64,000 bases of DNA from Oxyruncus cristatus (GCA_013399855.1 VXAY01003740.1:362917-426916); one strand, 5' to 3'; positions 47,401 through 60,863 are shown, numbered from the stretch's first letter. Made by a program: numbers and translations. Notes: generated from the letters alone by a model not told the origin.

Positions 47401-50400
47401 CTGAAGGAAAAGGAAGGGGTACCAACAGAGGAGTTATTGTAATTGCTATGATTATGGGAATTTTCCAGCTTCTTCTTCCTTGAGTTTGATATTTTTCCTA
47501 TGTTGGCCGCTGGATAACCCCAGACCGTATCTAAATGTTTCTTTTTTCACTTCTCAACACAAATCATAGTAGTTACTAGAGAAAAATTTTAAACTCCTAT
47601 TAAATTTTATGATGTATGTCCCTTTACCCATCATAAACCATATACTTAGCTGCCTAATCCTTAAATTCTTCTTGTTTATTATGCAGGATCTGAGTTAAAA
47701 ACTTAGTGATGCTTTAATAAAAAATGTTTCAGTAACTTAAAAAACTTAAAAAAATAACTTCAGTTATGTGAATTTTATAGTTTATTTGAAATGGTGCCAA
47801 TAATCTTTAATTTTCTGGGATCACAATGCACATTTGTCACTCATGATCTGCAAAGTACATTCAATAATTCAGAAATATAGCAGGTTTCAACATAAGAAAA
47901 TTTAGAAAATGCTATCCAGCTGGATTTATGGTGTTGACTTCAAGTCACCTACTCTGAGTCAGCAGCAGTAGTTTTCTGACACTGCTGTTGGTATGAAAAA
48001 TATTAACTGCATTGTTTCAAGGCTGAAGAAACTGTTTGAAAAACAGGAGCTCCTGAATAATAACAATTCCCTCTTTCCATTTACAGTGCCACCCATCTTA
48101 CTTGGATGAATAACCTATGCTTTTTAACAACACATTTTGTCTTTCATACCGCACCTGGTTCTGCTGGACTCAGACGATCAGTGCAGTGTTTCACTCATAT
48201 TTTATTACTATTTGCATGATGACCGTGTATCAGGGATCATTCTCTGCACATACAAAAGCAGGAAAAATAATGACGAATTTCATTCTCTGCTAGAAGATCG
48301 TGCTCATCCCTATTTCTTTCATTCACTTTGATTTCATTAAAAATAGGCAAGTGAGAGACCATGAGCCACTGGCAGTATTGTGAAACATCCAAAGTAGAGG
48401 CAAGACCAGCCCAAATTGTGAGCACTCTCCCAGTGTCCAGACATGACTTACAGTGATTAAAACCCTTCTGTGATTTATTGGTGATAGAGAAATAAGGAAC
48501 AGTATATTTAGTTATCTCCATATAAACTACTCTTTCATCTTCAGAAATGTTTAGGGGATGAGTTCTGAAAAGTATATTTAATGATTTTTTTCATGTTTTT
48601 TTGTGCTGCATTTTTTATTGCTGTCGTGACTGCAGTTGCCATGTGGAAAAACAGGTCCACTGCTTGCTCTTCATGCTAGGTGTTACCATGCAAATAACAC
48701 AGTATCAAAATAAAACAGCATTGTTTTCATATTGTTAATTTTCTGCTGAGTCTTGAAAGTCTGCTGGAAACTTAAACTGCACAGATATTGAAAGTTGCTG
48801 TTTTTGTGCTGTTTATGTCTTTTCCAAACCCCTGTAAGATTTACTTTGTCTTAGACTCTGAATAGTCAGCTTCACTGCTGTTTTGTTGAAAATATGTCAT
48901 GGTACAATTGGAGAGCCGGTCTTGACCTGAGGCCTTTTTCTTTGTGTATATGTTTTAAAACACTCATTATGATTAGTACTTAATAGTCAGGTCTTCTGCA
49001 TTCAAAGTGGATTTAGCTTGTATGGCTGTTGAGTAATAGGCCACTGTGAAATGCTTCAAAACTAAGTTACCAACGACATTATTTTAAGCTAGAGGACTAG
49101 AAAAAATCAGTCTGAGGTTTTTACAACAACATTGTGTTCCTTCCTCCTCGTGAAACAGACAGTGTCTCAAAGACCATTACCAGGCTGCCTCACTTACACC
49201 TAGAAATATGAGGGCATCTGGTGGGGTTGTCAAAAGCCTGAACCAATAAACTTATTTTTTCTGGGGCTCTCTGGAAGTCTGTGCATGTGTAGGTTTCATG
49301 GAAGAGACTATGAAACAGAGGTCTTGGTCATCACAGCTTGCTGGGCACTTTACTCCAGGTCACCCACAGAGTATTGGAGTTTTAAAAAATTATCGTACAT
49401 ATACTCAAGCTCTTCACCTATCAGTTAAAAAGTTTAGAACTCAACTGTAATAAATGTGATATCTTGCATCTTCCTGACTGTAATACTCAGATTAACCTTA
49501 ATGAAAGCCTGAAGAAATAAATTAAACTTAAAAAGCTTGCTTAGCATCAGAATTGAAACAAACAAACTACATTCTACTCTGTCCCCTTAAAGTATCTTCT
49601 GAGAAGAGCATTAATGCATGTTCTTAACTCTGAATACTTGTTGTCTCCTATTCCCCATATTCCCTTTCTAGCAGTTAGTGCTAAACTGTTGGACTGAATT
49701 TTCACAGCACTGAGAGAATCTTGTGCAATTTATAGACCGGAGCTTCTGACTGCATGCAGAAACCTGGAATAAATGTGCATTATTGATACAGCTGAGTTTC
49801 TCATCAATATGGGATGTACTGTATTGTTCAGTCGATATTTCTGAGTTGTCATGTGCCAAAATACCTTTAGTTTAAATACAGATGTAATACTTAGCTGAAA
49901 CAGGACTTGAGCACAACTTTTGAAAGTTGAGTGTTTCCACATATGTAAAAACTAAATGACTATGATTCAATTCACTGAAGGTTATTTATACCTCAGAACT
50001 TACTGTCCTAAAAGTGCCTGTCCCACTGGAAATATGATTCAGATGCCCTGAACTGAATAAATATTTTCCTTTTTCCTGTGTAAAATATGAAACAAAAGAC
50101 AAGTGAAAACAACCTCATTAAAACAGTTCCTTTGTCCTTCTTCGACAAAGTAAATTGTAAAGGCACATGGCAGTTTCCCTACATAGGTGGTCTACTTTAT
50201 GTGCTAACCTCACAGTGACCTCTGAGATACACTGTGAGTTATTGATGGGTTCTGAGGATTTTTAATCTGCTGAAAATCAACATATTGTGCAATGAGAGAT
50301 ATCAGGTTTTCAATCTATTAGAGACTAAGTTTACAAGTGCAAGGGATTTCTTTCAAAAACATTGCTTTTCTTTGGCCAGTTCCTCCTGTACTTGAGTTAG

Positions 50401-53400
50401 GTGAGTTTAACCAGGATGACTCTTCTGTGCTGGGCAGTGTTCCCCTTACTTAACCTTTCAGGAAGACACAAGCAGGTTTTCATGATCAGTTGCAGGGAGC
50501 TGATCTCCTCAATATGTGCGTGTGTAACCTTTAAATATGCTCCAGGATGATTACCAGAGGTGCTTCGTTTCATATTTAGTGATTCTAGAATATTTTACTA
50601 TTCTTTTATTGTAGGCTGAACGTCTTTGCATATACGAAGGAAGGCAAGAAAATCTTCCTTCGGTGAGAAAAAATGGATACCATGGGACAGACCCTCAGCT
50701 GGTATAAATCATGCCTGCTCTGCTGAAGTCACTGGAGACATACCAGCTTACTTCATAGAGGAAGCAGCCATGTGTTCTTTCTGACTTTCTCTTTTAGAAG
50801 CATCTTTATAGAGTTGCAAATGTGTTTCATATCCTTGGTCCTGGGAGGAGAACAAGCCAATACTTGGGTATATTACAGCTTTTTAAATACAGTAATTTAA
50901 TGATGCCTGTTAAGCAGTCAGCTAACTTGCAGGGAAAGTCTTTACAAATGAGAAAATAGAACTTTCAGTTGTTAGACTGTTAGACTGAAATTCCCTTTTT
51001 TTTTTTTTTTTTTAAATATACTTAGGGTTTTTTTTTTCAGTGCCAAGTAAAAGCAGAGGCATTTTCCACCTTCTAAATCTTCCAAACTGTCACTAACCAT
51101 AGTCTGAGACAGTTGTGAGAGAGTAGCTGAACTACTTCAGGGTCTAATGTGGCCTCTCTGAGGGTTGGATCTGTCATTGCCCAGTGATGTAATTTCATTA
51201 GTTTGTACAAAATGTTGGACTGGTACAACTTGCTTACAGACACTTCCTTACGTTCCTACTACCTATATAGGAAAACAATTTTTAACAGCAGATAGAAGAA
51301 ACAGAATAGAAATATTCTTGCTTGAACTGGTGCCACGTGGCTGCATCAGCCCATTTAGGGGTGAGCCAGGGGCAGAAACTCCACAGTCTTTCATCAGTCT
51401 GCCATACTTATAGTTGATTGGCACAGAAATACTGCCAAATTAGCAATAAATGGGAGGAAAAAATATCCCTGAAGGTATGCTTCTGAAATTTGTTTTCCTT
51501 AGATCTATTTAATAGGCCAGGGAGGACACCTATATTACCCCATCTCACTTTCTGTACATCATAGGCCATTAAAAGTTCCTTAACCCATCCCTATACACAA
51601 GCCCAAAGCCGTCAAAGGGTTTAAGCACTTCTGCAGTCTGAAAGAAGCAGGGTGTCCACGGAAGGAACATGAAGGACCTTGGTGCTGCTGACACCTGAAG
51701 CTTTAGACTTAACAGTGTATGAAAGGTATGTCCACACAACCTCAGAAGATGAACCAAACTCCACATTGCAAAGTAAGATTTAAAAACTCTAGCAAAAATG
51801 GACCTGTTAGTCCTTGTTAATCTAGTATCATGAGAAATTCTCTCTTCATCTCTATGGATATGAAGATGTTGCAGGTGAGTTTCAGGTGAGTGGCACTTTC
51901 AGGGGAAAGTGTCATAATATGTGTCTACTAGGAAGAACTAGGGCTTTACCATGTGACAAAGCATGCCTGGACCATTAAACTGTCTGTCTTTGGCAAGGAT
52001 TAACATTAGCTCCATAGTATGGGAGGAACAGATCATGGAACAGCACATTTGCACCAGAGTGGTATTCCAGCTCTTTCCCAGAACAAGTCACTGTGGTTGG
52101 ACTATAAAAAATCTCTGCTTTATAGCTGTATTTGTATACCACGTGAAGGACAGAAACATGATTAGAATCTGGAAGCCCTGTGAGGGAAGTATCCTCTGTT
52201 CTGCTTTGCAATCAGGAACAATATGTGCCTCTGTGCTGTCTCGGTCTTTGCTAACAAATCCTTCTCAGTGGCATATTACGCTCTTGCCTGCTTTCTTTCC
52301 CTTCCTCTGCTCCTCACTGGTTTTGCAGGCAGATCTGAATGCTCCTCTCAAGCTATCAGCCACGCTGGAAAGAGTGATACTGTATGGGACAGCATGGTAC
52401 GTGTATGCAGATGTAAAACCAGAAAGGAAGTAGAAAAAAAAAAGGAACTTCAAACTGCATCGCTTTAAATCATACACCTCGATTGCAGAAATTGAAAATG
52501 GTCGTGAACAACACAAATCTAACCAAATCGTCTATGTGGGCAATAGTTTAGTGAAACAATGGCCGCTTCATATCAAGAAGTTTCTCTCAATAGAGAAAAA
52601 CGGATAGGGCAAAGCTGGTCAACTGACAAGTTGACCTGGGTGAAGAGGAGCTCACGTGAGGTGATCAGCTGGTGAAGTAAATCCTAGTAACCCTTGCTTC
52701 TTTTCCCAGAGAGCAGCACAGAGAGTGACTACACCATACTCCTTTCATGAGTATGGGATCAGATTGCCTTATTTCCTGCTATAGTCATCACGTTTCATAC
52801 TGCACTTACACTGATGTTTATAACACACTACACACGTGCTCTTCAGAATCAAGTCCACAACATTAAATTTTGAAACACCAGATATTGTGTTCAATATTGC
52901 CTGTTTCAGTATTTCACATTGCAGGATGTGAGCTTCTGCTTTTTTTCCACATGAGAAAAAAGCCCCCAAAAAACCAACCGAAAGGAATACATATTGGTAT
53001 TATTCTGAGAAAAACATATGTTGTAACCGATATGCCAGACCCACTATGCTTCTTATTGTTTGACTTCACACTGTAATATGGCCATTAGGTTGTATTTTGA
53101 ATTTTAGTTCTCAAAAACTCATAAACTGCTAATTAATTAAGGTGGCTATTTCTCAAAATACAAATAACTAAAGGCTACTAAAACATCCGTAATGAGGAAA
53201 AAACAATGGTGTAACTTTCAATACAATGACAATGTTCTGTAACAATAAGTAAATGCCAACTGATAACAAAGGACAGAATTACAGAGGGTTAAGAGCTTTG
53301 AAATTAATAATGCTTGTTAATCTCTAGGTAAGGTTTAATAATCACTTGATAATTATTTAATTTACAATAACTTTCTGTATTAAATCTAAATGAAATATTA

Positions 53401-54694
53401 TGTTCCGTATTTGATATTTGTATCTTCAACTATTCTACTGGGAGTTGGGTAGCTAAAGCTTTGTTCTTAGCACTGAGATCACATAATCTGAATAGAAACC
53501 TTAATTAAGTATTAGCAAATGTATTTTACTTGGCAGTAGAAGGAGAAAGACAAAGTCTTGGATCTGAACGGAAGCCTCAGATCTACTGGCAATGCTTAGG
53601 GGGAGGAAGGACTGTGATTCATGCTTGATTTGTTTTGTTGGAATGAGGTGCAGCAGCTAAGTTTAGATACTTGCAGCTTGGGCCAAACTTTAAAAAAATT
53701 TGGGGGGTGGTGTAGAGCAAGACAAAGAGAGAGAGAAAAACCAATCAACGGTTGACTTAGGTGTCATTCTCTTGTCTGTATCCTAATACTTAACAATTCA
53801 TTGTGATTGTGAATAGTTTCTGATTGCAGATTGCATTCCTTTTCCCATCCATTGACATGTTAAATAGTCAACAATAACATTAACTGGGTGAACATTATTT
53901 CTTTTCAATTAAAGAGTAGATAGAGTTTGAAAATCAAGTATAAAGCTTAACATCTTCATCTAAACAGTTTTGTGAATTACTTTTCCCCGTTTTCATTACC
54001 AGTTCAAGCTTACCAGTTCATTTTGGTAAAACCAGTAAAACAATGGGATTATGACTGAATACAGTGTTTATGCCAACACTGATATGTCACTCACTCGGCT
54101 GTGCCAGAATATGTAAGTACTCCTGTCTTTAGTCCAGCACTTCAGTCCTACTGCAATCAAGAAGCAGAGCACGGAAATGGGAAATGGATTCTGTATTGCT
54201 TCTTGCATTATCAGTTTACCAGTTCAGCTTGATCTGATAGTCCCTGTTCAAAGTAGAAGAGCTATTGCAAAGTGCAGAGTGCAAAGCCTGACTTTCTGAT
54301 CTCATGAAATCTGCGGTGACGGAAATTAAATTTGTCATCTCCTTGGGTTGCAGAACAACACTGCTAAAAAGAAGGAATCCTGACAACCCTAACACTCTTC
54401 CACATTTTTAAGGCTTTTCTCATTTTGTATGCATTGCAAAAAACTCAGCAAAGATTCTACTTTATTATTGTATTACTCTATTTGCGTAGTGCATGAAAAA
54501 CATATGAGCCAAAAGTAATCAAGTGTGTCAGTGAATGTGAGTACTAGCAAACCAAATTACCTCTACCAAGTTCTTTACCAGATAAGGGATATCCTTATAT
54601 TTTTTATTTTCTTATGTCTTGTTGATCTTTTATAATATGAGTAACAACAAAAAGCTAAATCATTTAAATTGCACAGTGATTAATTTCTGAAGCA
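44473..54694. other. Gene-free AT-rich sequence
   Basis: About 10 kb without a recognised gene or transposable element. The longest open frame is 156 codons on + (51,963-52,433); it matches nothing known and contains a splice-like acceptor at 52,328. A purine-rich stretch lies at about 46,142-46,400 on +, and a T18 run at 50,996-51,013. All other frames are under 100 codons. Confidence 0.55.
50996..51013. repeat. T18 run
   Basis: Eighteen consecutive T bases with a second shorter T run about 20 bases downstream. Confidence 0.9.
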
Positions 54695-55276
54695 TGGCAT
54701 GATTTAAGCCCAGATGGAAACTAAGCACCATGCAGCCACTTACTTAACCTCCCTCTCTCCCCAGTCCAACCCGGTGGAATGGGGAGGAGAATAAAAGTAA
54801 AAGTTGTGGGTTGAGTTAAGTACAGCTTAATAATAAAAATTAAAGTAAAAATACAGTCATGATGGTAAATGATAATAATAATGATACTAATGAAGGAAAA
54901 AACAAGTGATGTACAATACTATTGCTCAGCACCCTCTGACCAATGCCTGACCCCCCTCTATGAACCCAGATCAGCCTTCCTTCTGTGTAACTTCCCCCAG
55001 TTTATCGACTGGGTGTGATGTTCTATGACGTGGAATATCCCTTTGGTCGGTTTGGGTCACCTGTCCCAGCTGTGTTCTCTCCCAGTTTCTTTTTTGTGTC
55101 TCCTCAGTAGCAGAGCATGAGACAAGAAAAAAGTCCTTGACTTAGGATGAATATGACTTAGCAAAAAAACCAAAACATCAGTGTGTTATCAATACAATTC
55201 TCATTCCAAATCCGAAGCACCACACTGTAACAGCTACTGAGAAGATATTAACTCTATCCTATCTGAAACCAGGCCA
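54695..55276 (-). mobile_element. Solo LTR of a bird endogenous retrovirus
   Basis: A near full-length LTR on minus, about 580 bases. On + it reads from the 3' end: 'gatttaagcccag', 'ccatgcagccac', the C-rich block near 54,755, 'gttgtgggttgag', a TTAATAATAAA stretch (54,829-54,839) matching the polyadenylation-signal region, then 'ggaatatccctttggtcgg', 'cacctgtcccagctgtg', 'catcagtgtgttatcaa' and finally 'tattaactctatcc' and 'gaaaccaggcca'. These blocks run in the opposite order and on the opposite strand to those at 8,798-9,132. The central part (54,850-54,950) is A-rich and diverged. The flanks show no primer-binding site, polypurine tract or internal viral genes, so it is a solo LTR. No clear target-site duplication remains. 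Confidence 0.82.
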
Positions 55277-56546
55277 TTTTGTCACACTGAATCTTGTGAG
55301 AACACAAGGAAATACAGCAAGAAGATGTTACTGTTATCCAAGGTAAAACAGTCATCATGTCAAGAAACTACAGAACAGAATAAAGAATTAGTGTGTTGGG
55401 ACTTTCTCTCCAACATGGGAAAAAACCTTTTGGTTGAATAAGAAAAACTGTTTTCCAGACAAACACTCTACTCATCTCTCTTTTCCACTGCTAAAATTCC
55501 ACACAAAACTGTTTCCAACTACATTGTTTTGGCTTCCTGCTAAATGATAAAAAACAAAACCCAGTAAAATCTTTTATATAATAAAAGATCTGCCAGAAGC
55601 AAAAATGTGGAAAGTAGATGAAATTAGCAAATATTCTTAGTAATTAAGAAAAAGTAATAAAAATACCCTAGAGAAAATTGTTAAATTATTCCAGGTTCAT
55701 GAGAAAAGCACACTCTTTGAATTTTATTTCTAAAACTTTGTAATGAATGCTACTCAAACTCCTACAGAAATAAATATGAAATCCCAAAAAACTAATGGTA
55801 GAGTATTTGACAAATGCAGGAGAAAAAAACTTCTGAATAGCTTTCAAAAAATAACAACAGGTAGTTTTTTTTGTAAATAACTAAGTGTCAAAGTAACTAT
55901 GTTGTGATACTATGATTTTTTCATTGGCCTTTGTAGAAATAGTTATTTGTATTGTTCCTTCAGAAATTTTGACCTGAAAATTCTGAAACATTTAGCAGTG
56001 TAATTGGGCTCAGCTTCATATTACTGCAATGCTGTACAGATGACATAAATTCATTTTATAGAAGGAGAAAATAATTTAGTTGGGATGGTCATCCAGGAAT
56101 CCTGTCTTAAAACTATGACTAGTTCTTTGTTCATAATATCAATTCTAGACTATTATGACTAAACCAGTTCATTATATTCAATTACTATACTGTTCTTGAC
56201 TGATTATGAAGTAAGTAAATACAAATAGGACTTGACAATTTTATGTGTTGAGTTTGTGGTAAGAAATATGCTAGAAGGAAAAGAAAATGAGTACTAAGTT
56301 AAGAAGAATTATTTAAGAACATAGAAAACAACACAGTAAAAACCCCAACATGCAAAACTCTTTGAAATAATGTTATTTCACTGCACAAATCTAATGCAGT
56401 GGTCTCTTTGCCAAGAGACAAACTGAAGTGCCTTTCATGCCTTTGATGAATATTTTGTGTTCCAGCTGGGCATCTTACTCTGGAGAAGCTTAAAATGTCA
56501 GCTTTTAAATACTGACACTAACACTTTCAGTTTCCTATTATTTAGG
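55277..56546. other. Gene-free AT-rich sequence
   Basis: No open frame above the short background and no recognised repeat. This is one of the most AT-rich and frame-poor stretches in the window. It contains no remnant of a retroviral interior, although it lies beside the LTR. Confidence 0.6.
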
Positions 56547-57427
56547 ATCATGCAACCATAAAATGATTTGGGTTGTAAAGAACCTTCAAAGACCTTCTAG
56601 TTCAAATCCCACTGCCATGGGCAGGGACACCTTCCAAAAGACCAGTTTGCTCCAAGCCCCATCCAACCTGGCCTTGAACACTTCCAAAATGGGCATTGTG
56701 GTGGTGTATTCCCTGCATACACCCATGTCCCTTAACTCCCCACAGGCTGCACTATGATATGAGAATCAGTGATTCTTCAAGCAACGTGTAAGCACTCGTT
56801 CACAACAGGCATCCTGGACAACCTGTTTCAGCGCCTCACTACCCTAAGAGTAAATAATTCCTTCCTAGTATCTACCCTAAATTTATCCTCTTGTACTGTA
56901 AAACCATTCCCACTTATTCTAACACTATTTACCGAATAAAAAGTAGCTCTTCCTCTTTTTAATATGCACCATTTAAGTACCAAAGGGCTCTCCAGGGGTA
57001 AGTACCAAAAGCCTCTGGAGAGGCTTCTCTTCTCCAGGCTGAACAACTCCAGCTCTCTTAGCCTTTCATCACAGAACTGTTCCAGCCCTGTCATAAATTT
57101 TTTGGCCCTTCTCTGGACAGGTCCACGTGTTTTATGTACTGAGGAGTCCAAAGCTGGATGCTGAAAGTGGGACCTGATGAGAGCAGAGTAAAGGGGAAGA
57201 ATTAATTTCCACAAACTGCTGGCATCTCTTAATGCAGCCCAGAATAAACTAGGTTTCCTTGGTGGCAAGTGCACATTGTCAGATGGTGTCTCATTTTCTA
57301 TGGCCAATATCGCCACAGTGCTGCTCCTAATCCATTCAGCTCCCAATATCTTGTGATACTGATGTTAGCCCTAGCCTAAGATGAAGGACCTTGCACTGTG
57401 TCTCGTTGAATTTCATGAGGTTGACAC
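56547..57427 (-). mobile_element. CR1 LINE 3' region, split by an insertion
   Basis: Read on minus, this is the end of CR1 ORF2 followed by the whole 3' untranslated region. On + the tail ('atgatttgggttgtaaag') comes first, then 'cactgccatgggcagggac', 'ccatccaacctggccttg', 'caacctgtttcagcgcctc', 'cagcctctgg'-type blocks, 'gaggcttctcttctccagg', 'cttctctggacaggtcc', and at the high-coordinate side 'aaggaccttgcactgtg' and 'gaatttcatgagg'. A 172-codon open frame on minus (56,828-57,346) lies in untranslated CR1 sequence and is not a CR1 protein. CR1 homology is interrupted at 56,697-56,807 by foreign sequence. The copy is therefore older than that insertion. Confidence 0.9.
56697..56807. mobile_element. 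111-base TG...CA insert with 5-base target duplication
   Basis: CR1 homology stops at GGCAT (56,692-56,696), resumes at a second GGCAT (56,808-56,812), and the 111 bases between are not CR1. The insert starts TGTGGTGG and ends CACAACA; its ends are imperfect inverted repeats (six of seven bases). TG...CA ends with a short direct repeat are the marks of integrase-type insertion, as for LTR elements, and 5 bases is typical of ERVL-like LTRs. Both termini resemble those of the LTR family present elsewhere in the window (TGTGCTGG start, ACAACA-like end). The interior is not recognisable as that LTR, so a strongly deleted solo LTR is an inference. A small non-autonomous element is the alternative. 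Confidence 0.5.
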
Positions 57428-60400
57428 GTGATGTGGTTTTACAGTGATGTTTCCAAACGACATTTCAGTGTCAGGGGTAGGAGTGCACTGGGAACAGTTT
57501 TGGCAACTTTTTTCAGGAGTATTCTGTTGGAATTGCTCTGCTTGAAAAGATTTGGTTTTCAGGCAGTTCTTCCTTGCCAAAACCAGAAAAAACCCCATGC
57601 AAACCCCCCCACATTTCTGTTACCACATGTGGTACAGTCATGTTTATTGATACTTGAAGAGTGATCTAAATGTCATAAAAACTGATAGAAACTTGTTGTT
57701 TCCTAACGGTGCAAATTTATCAGCCAATACTTCTGGTCACTCTGCAGAGGACACCATTTCCCATAATTTTCAGCAATGTACCTTCTCCTGTTGGTGTTGT
57801 ACTTGCTGGGTGTAACAGGATTTTGTCAGGCATCTTCTGTCAGTCTGAAAAACCTGCCATGTAAGAGTGGTCAGTGAATGCAATCTAACCAGCAGGGATT
57901 CTTCTGGATATTTTTCTTCTGTTTGTGTGTGGCTTTATGTTTGATTTTCTTGTTTGTTTTTGAGCTGGTGGGTTTTCTCTATCATTTGGCATTAAGGGAT
58001 GCCCATTTTCATGTCAGCTTCTTGTTTTTTGGAAAAGACTCCCTCCTCCTCCCTTCCAGCCCTAGCTTCTTTTCACTTGCTGAAAGACAGCTTGATTACT
58101 ATTTACAGATGCACCCCTGAGTAAGAGTCTAAAGCAGCCCTGGGAGAGGATCTGAAGGTGTTACATGAGGCACATACCACCTGGAACAGGGAAGAGTAGG
58201 AAGCAATCCCACCTCCGAAGTTAGTGTGGGCTTCATGGAGAAACACTGCTTGCCTGAAGGGTCCTTTCTGGTACCACAAGAGCAAGAGCAGAGCACACCG
58301 ATGTCAGACCAGGGCCATGCCCTTACTCCAGGGCTCTGGTTCTGCACAGCAGCATAAGCCAAATAACACTGATTTCCGAAATATAATTTGACAATAAGGT
58401 AATCATCCTGGTAAACCTCTAGTCTTTCTCCTTTGGTCTTGCATTGTCTTCCTTCTGCAAGCAAGTCCCAGAAGAAGTCCTTTTTATCTTGGTCTTGTGA
58501 TAACAACTGGGAGCTAGCGTGCTAGAGATGGCTTTCACGTCCTAACATGCTTCTGTGGTGATATTAATATTAATGCAAGAAAAATAAGCGTGATATTATT
58601 AGGACTATTAAATTAATCTGATTTGAAAAGGACAGTTTATTAGTTCTCACATGACAAAGAAAACAGGAAATAAAAGTATGCAGAAAAATTTGAGGGCATG
58701 TCTGAACTTTACTAGGCAGCACTGTCATCCCACTCATTGAGTGGGAAGCAAAAGAAATTAAAGAATGTTCTTTGTTTCCAGATTTCAGATCAACAGCTCT
58801 GCTTTTAGACATGTTTCAGTCTCCAGTTGTGTCTGGAAGGTGTTTTTTTCCCATTTGAATGTATAATTTTGCATAATCATGTAAGTAAAATTTTGTATGT
58901 TCAATAAACACTTCAAATTTTCACTCTAGTAAGGTATTAAAAAAAAAAAAAAGAAAATCAGAAATTCCTGGCTGCAGGAATAGAAAAAGTTCGAAGTTCA
59001 TCTCATAATCATAAGCAGACATCTCACTCCCTCCCTTTCCTCCTTCTTTCTCTCCCCCTCCTTCTCTCCACTTTTGTTTCTTTTTTTTTTTCCTCCTAAA
59101 GTGGTCAGAATTAAGTGTTCACTTTTTCTCTCTTCCTTTGAATGAGCTCTAATTTCACAATATGATAGTTTTGTCAAGAAATAACAACTTTGATTTGGCA
59201 TAGACCTATATAATTTTATAAAATATGAAGTAATAATTTCAAAGTTTGGACTAAGGAAGGAAGGAATACTGCAGCTTAGTGAAAGCATATGTTGCTTATG
59301 GGGACCTCACAACCACATTCAAATTCAGCTCTTGCCAAATCATATTACGTTGCTAAAACTTGTTTAAATTTCCCCAGTGAGGCTCATATGGCAAGATCTA
59401 TGTTCCTGCTACACAGTATTAAGGAGGTTTTCAGGCCTTTCTTTACCTTTTTTCTTTATTTCTTTTATCAAATGATTATGCTATTTAGACATTCACAAAT
59501 CAAGAACTCATTTTACCTTTTGGGTTTTTTTGAGAGTGTGATTCCTGAAAGCAGAGTTTCTAGAAGGCGCAGTAACATTTGAAAAAACTTAATCACATAT
59601 ACAGACAAGTTTCTGTTGAGCTCTCTGTTGGAAGTTGATGGCTTTGTTTTATAGTGAGGCACATGTAGTGTGTGTAAAGTATATCTGACCACATCAGAGC
59701 TTGAAATCTGAGTACAGCAGCAATGAAAGATCTAGAGCTGTCCAGAACTATCCGGGTTTAGTTCAGAAATCATCTATAATTTGTATAAAAGACCTACTTA
59801 CAAATTTTTCTGTGGTTTTTGAAGGTACAGGCTACTTTAAAAACTGAGAAAGAAAAGATGTATGAATCCTGTTATTACTGTTATCTTAGACAAAACCAGT
59901 AAAAAGAATAGAAATACTTTTCTTTTTTTTTCTTTGAAGAATCCAAAAATATTCTGAAGAGTTTTATTTTCTGGGATGATTTTTTCAGTTATAATTTTTT
60001 TCCCCCACATTAATAGTAGGCAATATTTAAGACCCAAATCTAACTGAAAGCTCAGAGACCACATTATTAATAGCATAATGTCAAAGTAGTGTGCCAGCTG
60101 ACTCGGGACATATTTAACTCCATGTATGCAATGTGTAGATGTACACTAGCAGGATAGAAATAAAATAAACAGTAAAATGAGAATGTCACTCCAATGAATC
60201 TGATGCAATTTTAGATGTAAAACCTTTAAGGCTTTGAATGCTCCATTAACTCATCATAGATAATCTTTTGTTTGGGACTTACAACTCAAGTTGAAGAAAG
60301 TCACACATACCAAAACTTTTTTCCACACTGATAACCCTCATAAGACTTCTCTTGTAGTCTTTTATAAAGTTGAAAGGATATTTGCAAAAGATCTACCTGA

Positions 60401-60787
60401 ATCCAGAGTTTTTGTACACTCATTTCTTCAAGTGCTATTTAATATGCTATTGAATTGCAGATCTGTGCATTTCCTTCCCCATCACTGGCTGACAGAATAG
60501 AAATATACAGCAAAACTAAATGTTTTCTGCAAACACACAGTGCAAATGCTTCAGTTTCTTTAATGAAAAAGAAAGAGGTAAGAAAGACAAAATAGTTTTT
60601 GCAGACTTTCTGGACTCTCCCTGTCCCAAAGGAGTTTGAGTTGATCAAGCCATGAAAAGACAAAAGTCTTTGAGTTGCATATAGGTGACAACTTGCAAAT
60701 CTCATGGCTTTGCTGAGAGAAAACCTACCTTGCAATGAAAACTTTCAGTTAGTTCTACCTTTTGGCCTGCTTTTCCATGTCCCTGAA
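57428..60787. other. Gene-free sequence
   Basis: No gene is recognised. The longest open frame is 125 codons on minus (58,129-58,506); it looks protein-like in places but has no known domain. A 71-base pyrimidine-rich tract lies at 59,027-59,097 and an A-rich run near 58,940. No transposable element was identified. Confidence 0.5.
59027..59097. repeat. Pyrimidine-rich tract
   Basis: Seventy-one bases almost wholly C and T on +, C-rich at the left and T-rich at the right, with only an A and a G near 59,070-59,076. It is a degenerate low-complexity tract. Confidence 0.8.
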
Positions 60788-60863
60788 AGAAAGGTTGGAA
60801 CTAGATGATCTTTAAGGTCCCTTCCATCCCAAATCATTCTGTGGTCCTGTGATTCTATGATTG
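60788..60863 (+). mobile_element. CR1 LINE, 3' stub
   Basis: About 75 bases of CR1 3' end on +: 'aggttggaactagatgatc', 'ttaaggtcccttccatccc', 'aatcattctgtgg' and a tail of 'gattctatgatt'. Everything upstream is missing. Its wording resembles the tail of the copy at 56,547-57,427 more than that at 30,980, so it probably belongs to the first of those subfamilies. Confidence 0.88.

Noticed and set aside
54300..56546. A full endogenous retrovirus next to the minus LTR
   Set aside because: No second LTR, primer-binding site, polypurine tract or gag/pol/env-like frame is visible on either side.
56828..57346. 172-codon open frame on minus, the longest in the window outside repeats of N
   Set aside because: It lies within CR1 3' untranslated sequence and does not correspond to a CR1 protein; openness reflects the CR1 sequence itself.
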